64,000 nucleotides of DNA from Petrosia ficiformis (taxonomy: Eukaryota > Porifera > Demospongiae > Haplosclerida > Petrosiidae): positions 2,780,856-2,844,855 of the forward strand of contig OX345645.1 in the NCBI GenBank assembly GCA_947044365.1, in the 5' to 3' direction. The first letter of the stretch is position 1, and the number at the start of each line of letters is the position of its first letter. The translations under genes and the position numbers were made by a program. Shown here piece by piece: positions 1 through 12,700 of this stretch. The notes beneath the pieces are model-generated. The model made no database searches and was not told the DNA's origin. It worked only from the letters and a program-made list of their open reading frames with translations.

Positions 1-642
1 AAAAACTATATATACTCTTGGTTAACACCAAAACACCCTCAAAATGTGTTTCAAGAGCAGAGAAAATTTAAGAAATCAAAAATATTCCCTATTTCATAAT
101 GGACATACATGAATTTTAAAACATTTTTTTGCAATATGAACAATTTCCAGTATTTCATTTTGGGATATCTTCTGAGCCCTCGATTATAGTTTTAGTATTG
201 AATGCATAGGAATTGTACTATAAACTGCAATTTTGTGTAGCAGAATAACTACATAATCTATAAAATAAGAGTTATTGAATTAGTTATTGTAAAATTCTCA
301 CAAACATGTATATAGTAACTAATCTTATAGACTTTAAAATATAAAGTTTTCACTGTACTATATATCCATATAGCTGTTAACAAATGCCTAGCATTCAAAT
401 TGTATTGTTGGATCAGCTGATGCTACACACATATACAGCTACTAAGACTGAACTATGCTATTATAAATGAAGAGCTAAGGAGCATATATATATATAGTGG
501 GCTAGCTGACAGAACAGTGAATTACCCAGAATGACATGAAAATGTGTTCAATAGCACTTCAATTATTGTAATTATTATAGGCAATCATTTTTACAGATCT
601 TATTATTACATACACTAAGAGTAACTGTCATATATTACTTAC
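1..642. other. Left edge, presumed 3' part of gene A with no exon recognised
   Basis: AT-rich sequence downstream (on the minus strand) of the last gene A exon I can define. That exon ends at a good splice donor at 643, so the gene should continue to lower coordinates. I found no open segment here that looks like the cytoplasmic tail seen in gene B, so the terminal exon or exons probably lie outside the window. Confidence 0.5.
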
Positions 643-2021
643 AGTGTTTCCTGGAAACATAACTATGAAGAATACAAATAATAATCTGCTTCCTAGCTCT
701 ACTCCAGACCACCACAGAGCATTTGGATTATATGACGTACTTAAAGATGAGGCAAAATTTGACGGCCAACGTGACTAGAAATAAGAAATTAAATCATTCT
801 GTTTTAATTACAGCATTTCAACTTACACTAGGATTTCTGTATACTAGTACAGACAGGCTTGGAGGTAGTAATGTACACACAAAAAGCATAAATATAGCAA
901 ATATACTCAATGGTATGTGTGTACCAGAGAAACACTCAACAGACCCATCAATATACCAATACTAATAAAAATAGTAAATTGCATGCAATTTAATTGCATA
1001 GCTCAGGAAATTTCCTCACACTTTTTCTTCCATTTTCTGTAGGAATACTAGGACAGTTGAGTATGCTCATTGCAGTATAAACAGTGTGCGAGTATGTCAG
1101 TAATATAATTGTCCAAACTCCATGGAACTTGAGATGTCGAAATATGTGAGTTAAACATCTCTTACCAATCATACTAGAACTATTACAATTGACAATTAAT
1201 ACTAATGATATCATAAAAATGTATTTTTACTTTACTATTGTAGTGATAGTTATAACAGTAAAGGAAATCACTGCTGGTAGAAATCTTAGAGCATATGATG
1301 CTATAGCACTCATGTCCTTGGCAATACAGAAGTCATATGGAAAATATAAGCTGAGTGTACTGTAAATGTAGTACAACTGGATGTGAAAATACAATGCATA
1401 AATATATTGTTGTAATTAATAATCTCACGTATATTCCACCAGTTAAGAATGTCTCTGGAAAATATAGAGCAATTAAAGGTGCACTCTATAGAGAGAGAGA
1501 GACATAAACAATATTTGACTAAAATGTATAGCAATGAGAGATTACCTGGATGTAAAATAATGCTGGATATATCCATGATGGAAGAGGCTTACCAACTAGT
1601 ACTATTAAAGCTACTACCAACACATCAATGAATACTGAATATTTGTACAAACAGAAAATGAAGACACATAATCTCACCAAGTCATGATACCTATCTTACC
1701 GAGACAAAAAATCAGAAGAGAATTGGCATTGCTACAAGTAGTACATCTGTTTAGTAATGCACTCACTCCTTTATTCCTAGGACACTCTCCACACATTATT
1801 CCTTGAAGTTAATATCAACGTTACTGTGTGCATTTCATGGTATGATATTTACCTCTTCTACCACAAGCACATTGTCTGTCTGGTTGGCTGTTCATATATA
1901 CATTAGCACAAATACTAGAACCAATACTTGTATTAAAGAAACACTGACAATAATCAGGAGGACATCGATGGAAGTATAGAGTAGGTTCTGCTCCTCTTAC
2001 TCTTATGGTCCATTCACCTGA
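643..2021 (-). other. Gene A exons 11-18: Cys-rich module and multi-pass membrane region
   Basis: Exon 11 (2021-1853) carries a Cys-rich stretch containing YFHRCPPDYCQC, the position taken by KSCFYDYCRPG in gene B. Exon 12 adds a CGEC/CTTCSN pair and then enters the first membrane helix. Exons 13-18 encode successive hydrophobic helices with short polar loops. These include a WIYPALFYIQ loop, a YFPETFLTGG segment, a KRCLTHIFRHLKFHGVW segment before a helix, a YIDGSV...SGTHIPL loop, and a final helix ending MFPGNT. All exon joins keep frame. The last seen donor is at 643. Confidence 0.72.
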
Positions 2022-3142
2022 CTATGAAATATAAACATCATGTGTTATTAACCAAGGTTACTTTGCTGATTTTGTGTTTGTGCATATGTCTGTCTGTATG
2101 TATATATAAGAACACTAGGTGTTTACACACATAGCTATAGTCTTTGCACTTGAATGGGTTTTATTATATAAAGGCTTGCTGTAATAAATTGATAATACCT
2201 TTAATGGTAATTCTAATTGCTTTAACAACAGTAATGATAAGACATTAAAATTGTATAATCTTCCACCTAATATGCATGGCGAGGGTTAATTAATCTCAGC
2301 CTACCAACTTGTAATTGTAATGATTAATTGTAAATATAATTGTAAATATAATTGTAATTCTAATCATAGAAATATTTTTGGAAGTATGGTATACTGAGAA
2401 ATTGAGAAGTTAAATTTTAAAGATTTTATTTGATGAATGAATAGAATCTCATAAGTAATGAATTATGAGCTTTACAACTTTGAAATTGTTAACTACACTG
2501 AATTCTAACTTTTGAGTGCATCTTCCAATCAGTACTTTCATAAATACCATTCTTTGCTAGATGCAGGAAAGTAGTAAGGCAAGTGATTGAAAATTCAGTA
2601 TATAGTTTTTAGGGCAACAATACTATACTTTATCACAGCTCTTTAACTTTGAGGTTCAAACGTACCATGTGACAAGCAAATTACTATCATGGCATTTCCC
2701 ACATTAAAAAGTGCATACAGGCAGAATTCACCTGATTTTTTTTTGTAGATTTGAAGTTGTAATCAACCAGAAAAATTAATCTATATACCCATGAAGGTTA
2801 ATGGATCCCAAACTTTGGAATACATAACTATAATACTAAATATTATAACATGACTAACTCTACAAAATTCTCTAACCTGAATTATAACCGAGTCATAGTC
2901 TTCTTCACATAGTAGTACTTGTCTCTGACTCATTTCACATGAACAATATGTGTAGGAGGAAAAGTCTTGAATGGATGATTGCTGGTATCCTCCTAAACAT
3001 TCCTCAGCCACTAAAGGTATACTGTCAGTTGTTTGCTAGAATTGGTATATAGAATAGAAATTATAACATTATAATGTTATTGAATAACAAATACAATATT
3101 ATATTGATGCATACTCAAAAAACGCAATCTACAGTTCATGTA

Positions 3143-3181
<39 letters not shown>

Positions 3182-6100
3182 CTGTCATGGAGGATGCTCC
3201 TCCTCTAGTAAGAGCACTCATATGAACCTATAGCTATAAATAAAATATTCTATGACTAAGCTCCTTTATTCTTTTGCTTTGGTTTTTATTCACTTGGTCT
3301 GTCTGTTTCTCAAACACACTCTGCATGAATTAAACCACATAATACATACTGATATTACTTTTATGTGGTTGTGTTCGTTGACTACAATGTTTATTAATAG
3401 TACAACTATCTATAACAGGCAACACTCACTGATGCTTCAAAGCTAATTTCTTGTACTGTTATATTACCAATTGCCAATCTACCATTATTTTCATTTTCAT
3501 TAAGATGAAATGATACATTAGTGACATATGGTTCTTCAGACACAAGGAAAGTATCCGGATTAAGTCGTACCAGATCTAAACTCTAAAAAAACCAGGTATG
3601 AAAAGGTTAAAGTCAGCGATAATAAAAGTAGTATAATTTTACATATACCTGATGATCTACAGATTGATTAATTGCTGTGTAAGCAAGAAATGATAAACGA
3701 AGTAGAGCTCCACTAGGATTACCTAACTCATCTTGAGTATTAATAGTTAGTTGTAGATTTTCTCCTGGCCAGCCACTTACCTACATGTATATATATATAT
3801 ATACAATGATTATAATAACAGAGGTGTTTATGGTGTACAATTCACTTCAAGATTTTGGACTTTTATATCAACTGCACTTGTGATTATAGAATTAGTCTGG
3901 GGATCTCCAATTGAACCAGAGTTTACATTATCAGGCCTGAATCCAAATGAATGAATCATTATAAAATACCATACTTAAGAGTGTATCAGTACCTGATGTT
4001 GAATATAGGCCATTCTGGGAAATATGACATATTGAAGTATGGTTTACTATTTCCATACCAGGAACAAGCTGATAAGCTAGATATATAAATAGCTGAGCCA
4101 AAGTATGCCGTATTTGATGTGAATGTTATATTAATATCAGCCTGTGAAAAAAATTAAGTAAATAGTTTGAAACTATGCATGGCACAACTCACTTGATTCA
4201 ACATTGACGGTGGAAGCTTTTCATTACGGTAAATAAGAAGAAAGCATCGTGGATTATATGCTAGATTTGTTAGAACAGAATGCTGATTAGTATTGTCAAC
4301 AAAAATACTAGAACCATATCTGTAAATAAAAACCAATTTAGTAGCAATTTTAATTCAATCCATATATTTAAATGTCACCTTCCATTGTTTCCTTGAAAAA
4401 GAATTTGTACTCCATGATTTAATCTCATTTGAGCAAATGAAAGGAGAGACAGTGCACCTCCATCAACAACTGTGTTCTTAATAAACTTGAGTTCACCACC
4501 TACTGTTAGACGACTACCAATAACCTGTAATATAACATAAGCAATGACCATCATTTCTTAAAATAATATCGCTTACTCTCAACGAATCTCCATTGTTTCC
4601 AATAAATATGTTAGTGCCAGTTAAATTGAAGGGTAAATATGCAAGACTGACTACCCCATTCCTTCCAGTGTTATTAACGAAAGTGCTTAATGGAAAATAA
4701 ACATGAAAAATGTGCTCATACTAAGTTTTATAAAATAATGTATATATAATTGTTTATTGTTAGCCTGCACTGCATGCAGCATACACAAAATTTTAGTATG
4801 TATGGTATATACATTTTTGGAAATTGGAATTGCATACAATACCATATGAACATAAACTTTGAGAGTTATTGTTTTCAAGATAGTAAATTAAAGTACACTG
4901 CGTGACCACAGACACTGACAGTACTGTATTTTCCACATTGTACTATGCACAGTGCTGTACATGAGTTATCATAAGGCACATGTACTGTATGTAAACTCAT
5001 ACAACACTGCGTAATTAAATGTACTCTGATACTCTATATTGGACACTACACTTTCAGCTGCCTTGAAAAATGTCTAATGTATAGACAAGAGAAAATCTAT
5101 TACTAGCAGGTACTGGACCCGGCAACAAACTTGCTGGCTCTATGAATTACGGCCAAACTAATTAGATTCTTTGAGGAAAGTAATAAACTGCACACTGTAA
5201 ATACTAATTTGTTATTTTGACTGGTTATATATGAGTTTCATATTTATTATAATACATCAAACATAAATAATTGTTATGAAGCCAAGAACAAACTCAAAAG
5301 CAAGATGTCATATACTACTTAAAATTACACTGTAAAAAATAATGGGTTATTTAACCCTTATTTGGTTACATTTGGTTCAATTCCTTTTGCAGAGACTATA
5401 TAAATCAATGATGATTTATTTCCTTGTTAGGTATTGATCATAAGTAGTAATAATTCATCTTGATATATATTGAATAGTATAATGTACATGCCATAATAAA
5501 AAATACAAATTTACTTCAGTTATAAATAATTATAAAGATGTACTATCCATTGGGAATTCAAGATCAAAATTCAATAAGCATATAAGCAAAAGGGATGTAC
5601 AAAGAAGTATCAAAGAATGTTTTGTAAAAATGTAGTAAGGGACATAAAAGATTACAATAATTATTATTATATATATCAAAACATACATACATAAGTAATT
5701 AATAGACAAACACTCAATTTCACAATTACTATGTAAAGGACTGTCAAATAATAGGGCTGGGAAGTGGCTGAGATTCTGAAATCAGTTATTGGTTGTTCTA
5801 ACCAATTTGATTGGTTATACGAGTTTCATCTGCTTAAAATGCAATGTTTACTTTCGTTGTAAGCATGTTTATTCTGTCCCCAATGGAAAGTACAGATGTA
5901 CCATCCATTAGGAACACAAATAATCATGTTTATGATGGGAAGTTAAAACAATATTCCTAACAGATGGATATTTATAACTTAAGTAAACAATGGTTAGTAG
6001 GTGTAATGCACTAATAGACAACCTGAGACCAAGGTGAGAGGAAACCAAGCGTGAAGCCTGAGGGGTATATCCTAACCGCCAATTTCTGATGATCGAGGTC

Positions 6101-8514
6101 AAAGGTCGTATATTAGAGCAATACACCATATAATAACCATGGTCTATATAATATATTGATTAAAATTCTGTGATGGCTGATGGCAAGTAGCAGGAAGGAA
6201 ACCAGTGATCCCAGCTTCTCTCCTAAACCGAAGAAGAGGTGTCTTTCTCTGGAACTGAAAAATAAAGACACTATAAAAGAACGATTTCCTTTGGTTCCAG
6301 AAAAACTAGTTGTGTCAAAAAACACAAACAAGTCTACAAGAACCATTGAAATCTCTTCCATTTATCATTTATGATCATTGTTTATCACTCTTTAGTAATT
6401 TCATTTAATATTATGATCCCTCTTGTTTTGTTTTTTTTGATTATATATTAAGCAAGAAAAATTAATAGTACCTAATTCATATTTGGCACTGTAAAACAGG
6501 GACTAGTTATGTGGTCTAATGAGGTGTATATACATATCTTAGTGGTTTAAAGGGAATATACCACCTGCAATTTCATTGCGTGACCTCAGCAATCATATAT
6601 ATATAGATAATTATATATATACATAGCACATAGCATTATAGGTATACAACCTGTGGTGTATTATTAGTATTCCAATTCTAACATCTGCAAAAACAACAGA
6701 TGTTACTTGCTCATTCCAGAGTAATTAGCAAATAACATGTCACAGATATTTGAGAAGTCAGCACATGTAAGTAATTGCTATGGGATTTTATATACTATGT
6801 ATAATGTTTTTGTTACCATTCTTTATTATAGCATGTACCTTATATAGTAGTCAATACAGACCTGAATGTGAATGTGTGCAATTTCCCTCATGTGGGTGCT
6901 TTAACTATATAGTAGTCAATACAGATCAAAATCAAAAGTAATAAAATACTATTTGTAAACATTACCTAGCTTTACAAGAAAGCAGCATTGATTTATATAA
7001 CATGTATTCAAATGAAAGTTAAAATAATACATTCGTTTTTACAGTGTACTCTCATGCAATACAGACCTGAATGTGGTCTTGTGCTGCAATTTCCTTCATG
7101 TGGGTGCTTTAACTATTACATACTAATACTTACCTGTCTTCTATGCCATGCAAATACAAAGATTCTTTCTCTTTAAATACTTCATACAGAGAAGCAGCAA
7201 AGGCTGCACCAAATTCTCTCTCCTCATTAACTCCACCATTATTGACAAAAGTACATCCTTTCATTGCAAAAAAATTCCCTCTGCCTTCTGGATATAAAAC
7301 AAAGTAGTATACACCACCTCCAGCATCTCCATGATTTCTTTCAAAATATGAGTTTTTTAGAAGAACTGTATGAGGTGCATTAACGTGTCCTCTGGATTGT
7401 ATTGTTGTAATGAATCCACCACCACCTAGGACTCCAGTATTCCCTATAAACTCACAATTATCAACAGTAGCAAAGTACTGTGAGTTAGTTCCATTGAATA
7501 TAAAGAACAAACCACCAGAGTAAGATGTAGCATAGTTATTATGAAAAATACATCCATAGATGTCGATTGAGACATTGTATTCAGAAGCACTAATAAACAT
7601 TCCAAGACCACCCGCACGACCTGTTAGCACACCATTTTGTGCAGCATCACTGTTTGTTCTATATGTGGTTGCACCTGCATAAGCAGAATTATTTATGAAT
7701 CTACAATTACTAACAGTAATGTTAGGATTATTGATTATAGAATTCAATTTCCAGTATGTTATTGCTACAGCTCCAGTATTGCCTCGATATGGTTCTTGAA
7801 TGATCCCACTACCTTGATTGTTAACAAAGTGACTGTTATTAAGATGTATTGATTGACTGTTGTAAATTTCCAATGCTGCTTCTGTGAAACAGCTGTGAAA
7901 TGAAAATGAAAATATTTAATTAGTTATAATCGCCCATTGCTATTTCAGTGGGTCAACATTTGAAATTGAAACAGGACACATTTTTTTGTCTTTGATTTAA
8001 TTATGGTTATAGCACACACCTACCTTACAGATATGTTGTCAATCTTAACAGCACGGACTGTATCAATGCGAAAGGGCAGGGGGCAATTAAATGCATGAAA
8101 GTTCCCGAGGTACACAGAATAGCTGTTGTTAAAATACATTGTATGGAGTACGTCATTTCGAACATTAGAACGTGTAAAGCTACATGTAATTAAAGAGGAG
8201 TCTTGTTTGTTTCCTATGATTTGTACCGAGGCCTTGATAGATACTGGATTTCGAATAATATGTTTGCCTGGTGGCACATATAATACCAGAGAACTTGTAG
8301 AATTAAATAACTCAGAAAGCTCAAGAGCACTTTGAAGGTCAGGGCACATGAATGACACATGAGTCTCATTGGAAGTAGAAGAAATATCTGTGACACTGCT
8401 ATTGACTGTGACAAAAATCACTTGTAAAATTTCACCATCAGAAACTCCCCCTCCATAATAAGAAGTCAGAAAGCAGGAATAGAATAACAGAATATACCAC
8501 TTGTAATGCAACAT
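643..8514 (-). CDS. Gene A: beta-helix-like ectodomain plus multi-pass membrane protein, 18 exons, 3' end outside window
   Basis: Minus-strand exons read from splice sites and reading phase: 8514-8024, 7892-7134, 4685-4577, 4524-4379, 4319-4193, 4141-3993, 3936-3846, 3780-3649, 3582-3430, 3035-2877, 2021-1853, 1801-1700, 1634-1546, 1485-1429, 1376-1231, 1179-1020, 961-827, 774-643. All phases join, giving about 1102 codons in the window. I chose the ATG at 8514 because a hydrophobic signal (MLHYKWYILLFYSCFL) follows directly; an in-frame ATG lies 23 codons upstream. The ectodomain is a series of N/G-rich repeats of the right-handed beta-helix type. It is followed by a Cys-rich module and at least six hydrophobic segments. 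The Cys-rich and membrane parts align with gene B (for example MCGECPRNKG beside VCSQCMPRTG, and a CFYKDM-like motif as CIAKDM). Ligand and function are unknown to me. Boundaries of the 1376-1231 and 1179-1020 exons are the least certain. Confidence 0.78.
4686..7133 (-). other. Large intron 2 of gene A, repeat-rich
   Basis: This 2.4-kb intron separates exons 2 and 3. It holds a locally duplicated segment of about 60 bp (6851-6912 and 7061-7117, each with a cctcatgtgggtgctttaact-like core), a transposon-like ORF remnant at 6180-6374, and two related stretches around 5220-5600 and 5800-5930 sharing 'ggttatat(a)gagtttcat' and 'gtac(t)atccatt(g)gga' motifs. No further gene A exon was found in it. 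Confidence 0.55.
6180..6374 (+). pseudogene. Possible fragment of a mobile-element ORF
   Basis: A 64-codon plus-strand ORF inside gene A intron 2 encodes a Lys/Arg/Ser-rich peptide (start MASSRKETSDPSFSPKPKKR; later a SKNTNKSTRTI segment). The composition is unlike the surrounding noncoding sequence. The 'RFP.V...L....KNT.KST' arrangement recalls the N-terminal part of transposon-derived recombinase-like proteins, but I cannot confirm that. It has no neighbouring catalytic domain. A chance ORF is the alternative. Confidence 0.25.
7134..8514 (-). other. Gene A exons 1-2: signal peptide and beta-helix repeats
   Basis: Exon 1 (8514-8024) holds the signal peptide and a stretch resembling the N-terminal cap of pectin-lyase-fold proteins (an LYVPPGKH.I-type motif). 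Exon 2 (7892-7134) holds about six turns with the spaced pattern N-N-x-A/G-x-x-G-G and repeated 'GCxFxNN'/'NCEFIGN' units. The AG left by exon 1 is completed by a C at the start of exon 2, and the same split (AG|C) is used into exon 3. Assignment to the pectin-lyase-like fold is from repeat style, not from a search. Confidence 0.7.
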
Positions 8515-9731
8515 GACTTTTACTACACAAAGAATTGTCCCGTGATATCTATACTGAAACCAGAAAAATTGTAATGACATCACTTCTGCATTATTGGCAT
8601 ATTATTATAATTTGATTAGTATAGAATTGCATAAAAGTTATTGAAGATTTTGTCAAGTGCAATAAAAGATATCAAAGATGGTATGCTGATCTATAACAAA
8701 TAAAATCTACTTCAAATTCGTTTTATAGTGCAAGAGTGTAAACAACACTTTTGAATATATTGTGCTACTATACAATGTTTTCACAAATTCTTGCAGTACT
8801 TACACATGTATATAATTCTCATGACTTTGATTATTTTATATAATTATTTTGCCAACTCAATTCTAAAGTTACAGGCAGAAATGGGGTAATCGTAATTATT
8901 TACTAACCAATGAGCTTATTTCTGTAATGGTGATAGTCATTTATAACCTCAATGGAATCGACTTGTGAGCACAATTATTATAGTTTGATAATTAGTAATT
9001 ACCTGTTAACAGTCGATCTGATGTCTTCAGTTACTGTCATCATTCAATAGTAAATTCTAACCTATATAGGAGCTACATGTATATTTCATATGCAAAGTGG
9101 TCTCATCTTTTACCATGAAACTAACAGTCTTTAATGCTTCTCTTGTTATATATGTCATGTTATTTATCCAACCAAAGCAAATTGTAACGATAATGGTAAT
9201 GGCATTTAGGATTAAGCAATTACAACATCTCTGATCATTTTACGTAATTATTTATCACAAAGCTGATTATGGATGGTATGCTATTAACTATATAATATAA
9301 TTCATCTTATCTCTTTCACCTTACTTCAAGTCATCAAGTTTATTTCAGTTTGCAGGTCTATAAACTAAACCAAGGGCTTTCAAAGTACAAACACATGCGC
9401 TTAACTTTGCTGTTACTGTCAAGCTCAAGTAAAGTGCTTGTGGTGGAGTACATGCTAGACACATGTCTAATAATTATCATAGTGATTTAAAGTATATATC
9501 TGTACAATAAATCAATAATATGTCATGTGATCATACAATGCATATAATAGTCTAGATTGCCACTCCCAGCTAGTATTAACAATTTATGGTGTGGCAACTT
9601 CAGTATTTCAAGATTTTATTATAAAATTACATTATAGCAACCATAAAAAGTGAGTACCAAAAAAAAAAAAGGCAAGTCACACACAAATTATAGAAATAGT
9701 AATGTCTGTCTACTTATCATTATGAGTTTTT
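8515..9731. other. Intergenic spacer between gene B 3' end and gene A 5' end
   Basis: About 1.2 kb of AT-rich sequence separates the stop of gene B from the start of gene A on the minus strand, so it should contain the gene A promoter. No coding segment, long repeat or clear promoter motif was recognised. An A12-type homopolymer lies at 9659-9671. Confidence 0.6.
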
Positions 9732-12700
9732 TTAGTGAGTATACCTATCTTGATCACGATTTACTGAACCATAGTCGATGTCATCAAGTAAAGGCTCACG
9801 AAATTCTGTAAAAGTTACAGCTCTTGGTGGTGCTAGTTTGTCCTTCTCCTGTGGTTCAAAGTCATCTTCAAATACCGAGTTATTAATAGTAACAGTAGAA
9901 AGATGAGATTTTGTTTTTTTCCAACAACAATCAAAGAAATTACTTAGTTTCAATTTGAGTTTTGGGAAACGTATAAACACATGTATAACGACAATAGCAA
10001 TAAATGCCATATACGCCACCAATAACAAGATATAAACTAAATCTCTATATGCTTTTGGAAAACTCAATTCCTCATCACGATAGCGTTCATAATACATATT
10101 ACCAAGCAGTAGAAGAATGAGATTAACCATGAAGAACGAGTCAAAACCGTTTCTCCAAAAACCATCATATGGGGATATACGTTCTTGTATGAACCATCCT
10201 ATTGTCATTGTTATTGCAAAAGCGAAAATGTTAATTGGATGTTTGCAATATAGGGCTAACGAAAAAGGTATAAGTCGAAATAAAGCTCTAATACCAAGCC
10301 AAAACCTGAATTTGGGTTTGTAGGGATTCCAGAATGCATCATATATTGGTTTGAACCTTTGTGTAAAACGCCAACTGTACAATGGTCCTGGGAACAAAAG
10401 CAATATAGGCATAGGTATGACATAGAATATCATTAAAACAATGGCAACGAATACAAGTAAGCCATGGACACCATGTCCATAAGGAACAGAAGAGTCTAGG
10501 AGCCATCCTGTATATGAAACATTATTATTTATTCCATTGAACTGGGATACACCTAATATCTCCACACAAGTGCCCAATATACTGAAGTAACACAGCATAA
10601 GTAGAGTAGCAAAGGTCTTACTTGCAGAAAAAAGCATACGAGTAGGTGTACGGCAATGCCTAGCTATAATAATTACCAATCCCATCAGAAAAAATAAATA
10701 AAATGGAAAAATAAGGCGCAGTCCAACCCGGGCAAGAGTACTCATGTCTTTATAGAAACAAGACTCTATTCCAATTGCTAAGTTGACCCAAGCAGTAGGC
10801 GCAAAAATAAAACTATTGGGAAACTGAGGTGACAAGTAAACTGTGAAATAGTTGATACAATTACAATAGAGTATGAATCCATTTACATACCCTTCAGCAA
10901 CTGTTATACTCAAAAAGGACACACCAAATATGATGACAATACCTGCTAGTGCTAGCCCTGGTATCCATAGTAAACCAATATTTGTACATGACTGACATCT
11001 GGAAGTACCAAATACAGCGCCAGTTCTAGGCATGCACTGACTACATACTAAACCAGTACGATTATATCCTCCATTGCATTGTTGGTCAATATCATTGGCT
11101 TTAAAATTCTTAATCCCAGGTCTACAATAGTCATAAAAGCAGCTCTTGTATTCTTTCACATCACCTTTCTGTGTCAATGGTCCAATCCAATGATTGTCTG
11201 GAACAGAGAGACGTTGTGTGCTAATATCACAAACAACTCCTTTTTCTTGCACTGATTCTGGACAAAAGCATGATTCACTAATGGGATCATACTCAAATAC
11301 ATAGCCACATGGTTCAGCTGTGATATCAAAGGATATGTGAGCAAATGAGTCAGTTGAGAACAAGTCAACTCTTGCTGACCCGTTCTCTAGTCCAAGTATA
11401 TGTAAAGGAGTTTTGGTACCATTTTGATCTACAGATTTAAGAAACCAATATACTGAGTCACCTAGAGTAGCAGAAATTGTGGACGTATTTTCAGATGAAG
11501 AAAGAATGGTTGTGGTAGTCCGATAACCAAATGAATCATATGCTAATACATCAAATGAAAGTTTCTCACCTGGACTTCCTCTCAAACGTATAGTGTCATT
11601 CACTTCCCCATGGATACGGAGATCAGCCACACTTGTGCTGATTACTGATGCGTTTACTAGAGGAGGGTCAAAATGGAACTTATCTGGAAATAATGTTAGT
11701 AACTGTAATCCAGTTTTGATATTCCCATTATGTGTTGCAGTATCATTTAATTCATAATACCAAGGACATCCATTGAGAGTGGAACCAAATACAGTGCTTC
11801 CTAAAGGTGAAGTATTTCCATCAAAAATGAGTTTTATCTCCATGTTTGTGATATTAGGACAAGATGAGTAGTTGCACAACACATCTATATACTCAAAATA
11901 AAGGAAACAGTCTGGTATAATGATAAGGCTGGTGGTAGAAATAATTGAATTGTATATCGCTCCACCTTGAACAGAAGCTTCATTTTTAATAAAAGAGAGG
12001 TGAGTGTTGTTAGTTAAAACAATATGAGATTCGGTTTGTAGTCTCATAGCTCCTCCAAATATTCCTCTGTTTTTACTGAACGTGATGTTACCGTTAAAGT
12101 ACATATCAGATGCAATAGAGATAATTGCTGCTCCTGAATTTTCACTAATCAAACAAATGCCACCAAAATGTACTTTAGTAGATACTAATAGAATATTTCC
12201 TGAACTCTCCACTAAATTGAAACTTATCTTCCCATTTGATGAATGGACTGTATTATTAATAATAGTTATATTATTCAGTTGGATATCAATATCAGTATAT
12301 TGTGCTGTAGCATCTGTAGTAATAGCACAGAGAACTGGTCCAACTGAACCCTGGTTTTCTCTCATTGTGCAGTTCTCAAAGCTGATAACACTGTGATTGT
12401 CAAGAGAATGAAAAGGTGAGCGAAATGTAACTATCTCTATATTGGCACAGACAGCAGCCTTGTTTCCAATGAATTCTGAATTCATGATAGTAATTTTAGC
12501 TGGTCTATTAAATCGTCCCAAGTCACAAAGCTGATGAATAGTCTCATTAGGGAATGGTGCATTGTTAGATATCAGTAAACCAGAAGCTACTGTAAGGATT
12601 CCGAAAGGACGATAGCTGTAGTCTTCATAACCATTCTTGTGAAATAAACAGTTGTCAAATGTCACACCTGATTCTCGTATTCCAGAAAATACTGTCACAT

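Noticed and set aside
723..1631. Plus-strand ORFs 723-965 and 1449-1631
   Set aside because: They lie antisense to minus-strand gene A exons with correct splice sites and membrane-helix content, so they are shadows.
3142..3178. TA tract in a gene A intron as a regulatory site
   Set aside because: It is an ordinary dinucleotide repeat in an intron, with no other signal.
10117..12396. ORFs overlapping gene B in other frames or on the other strand
   Set aside because: Gene B is a continuous 1294-codon ORF with coherent domains. The shorter ones show no domain or conservation.
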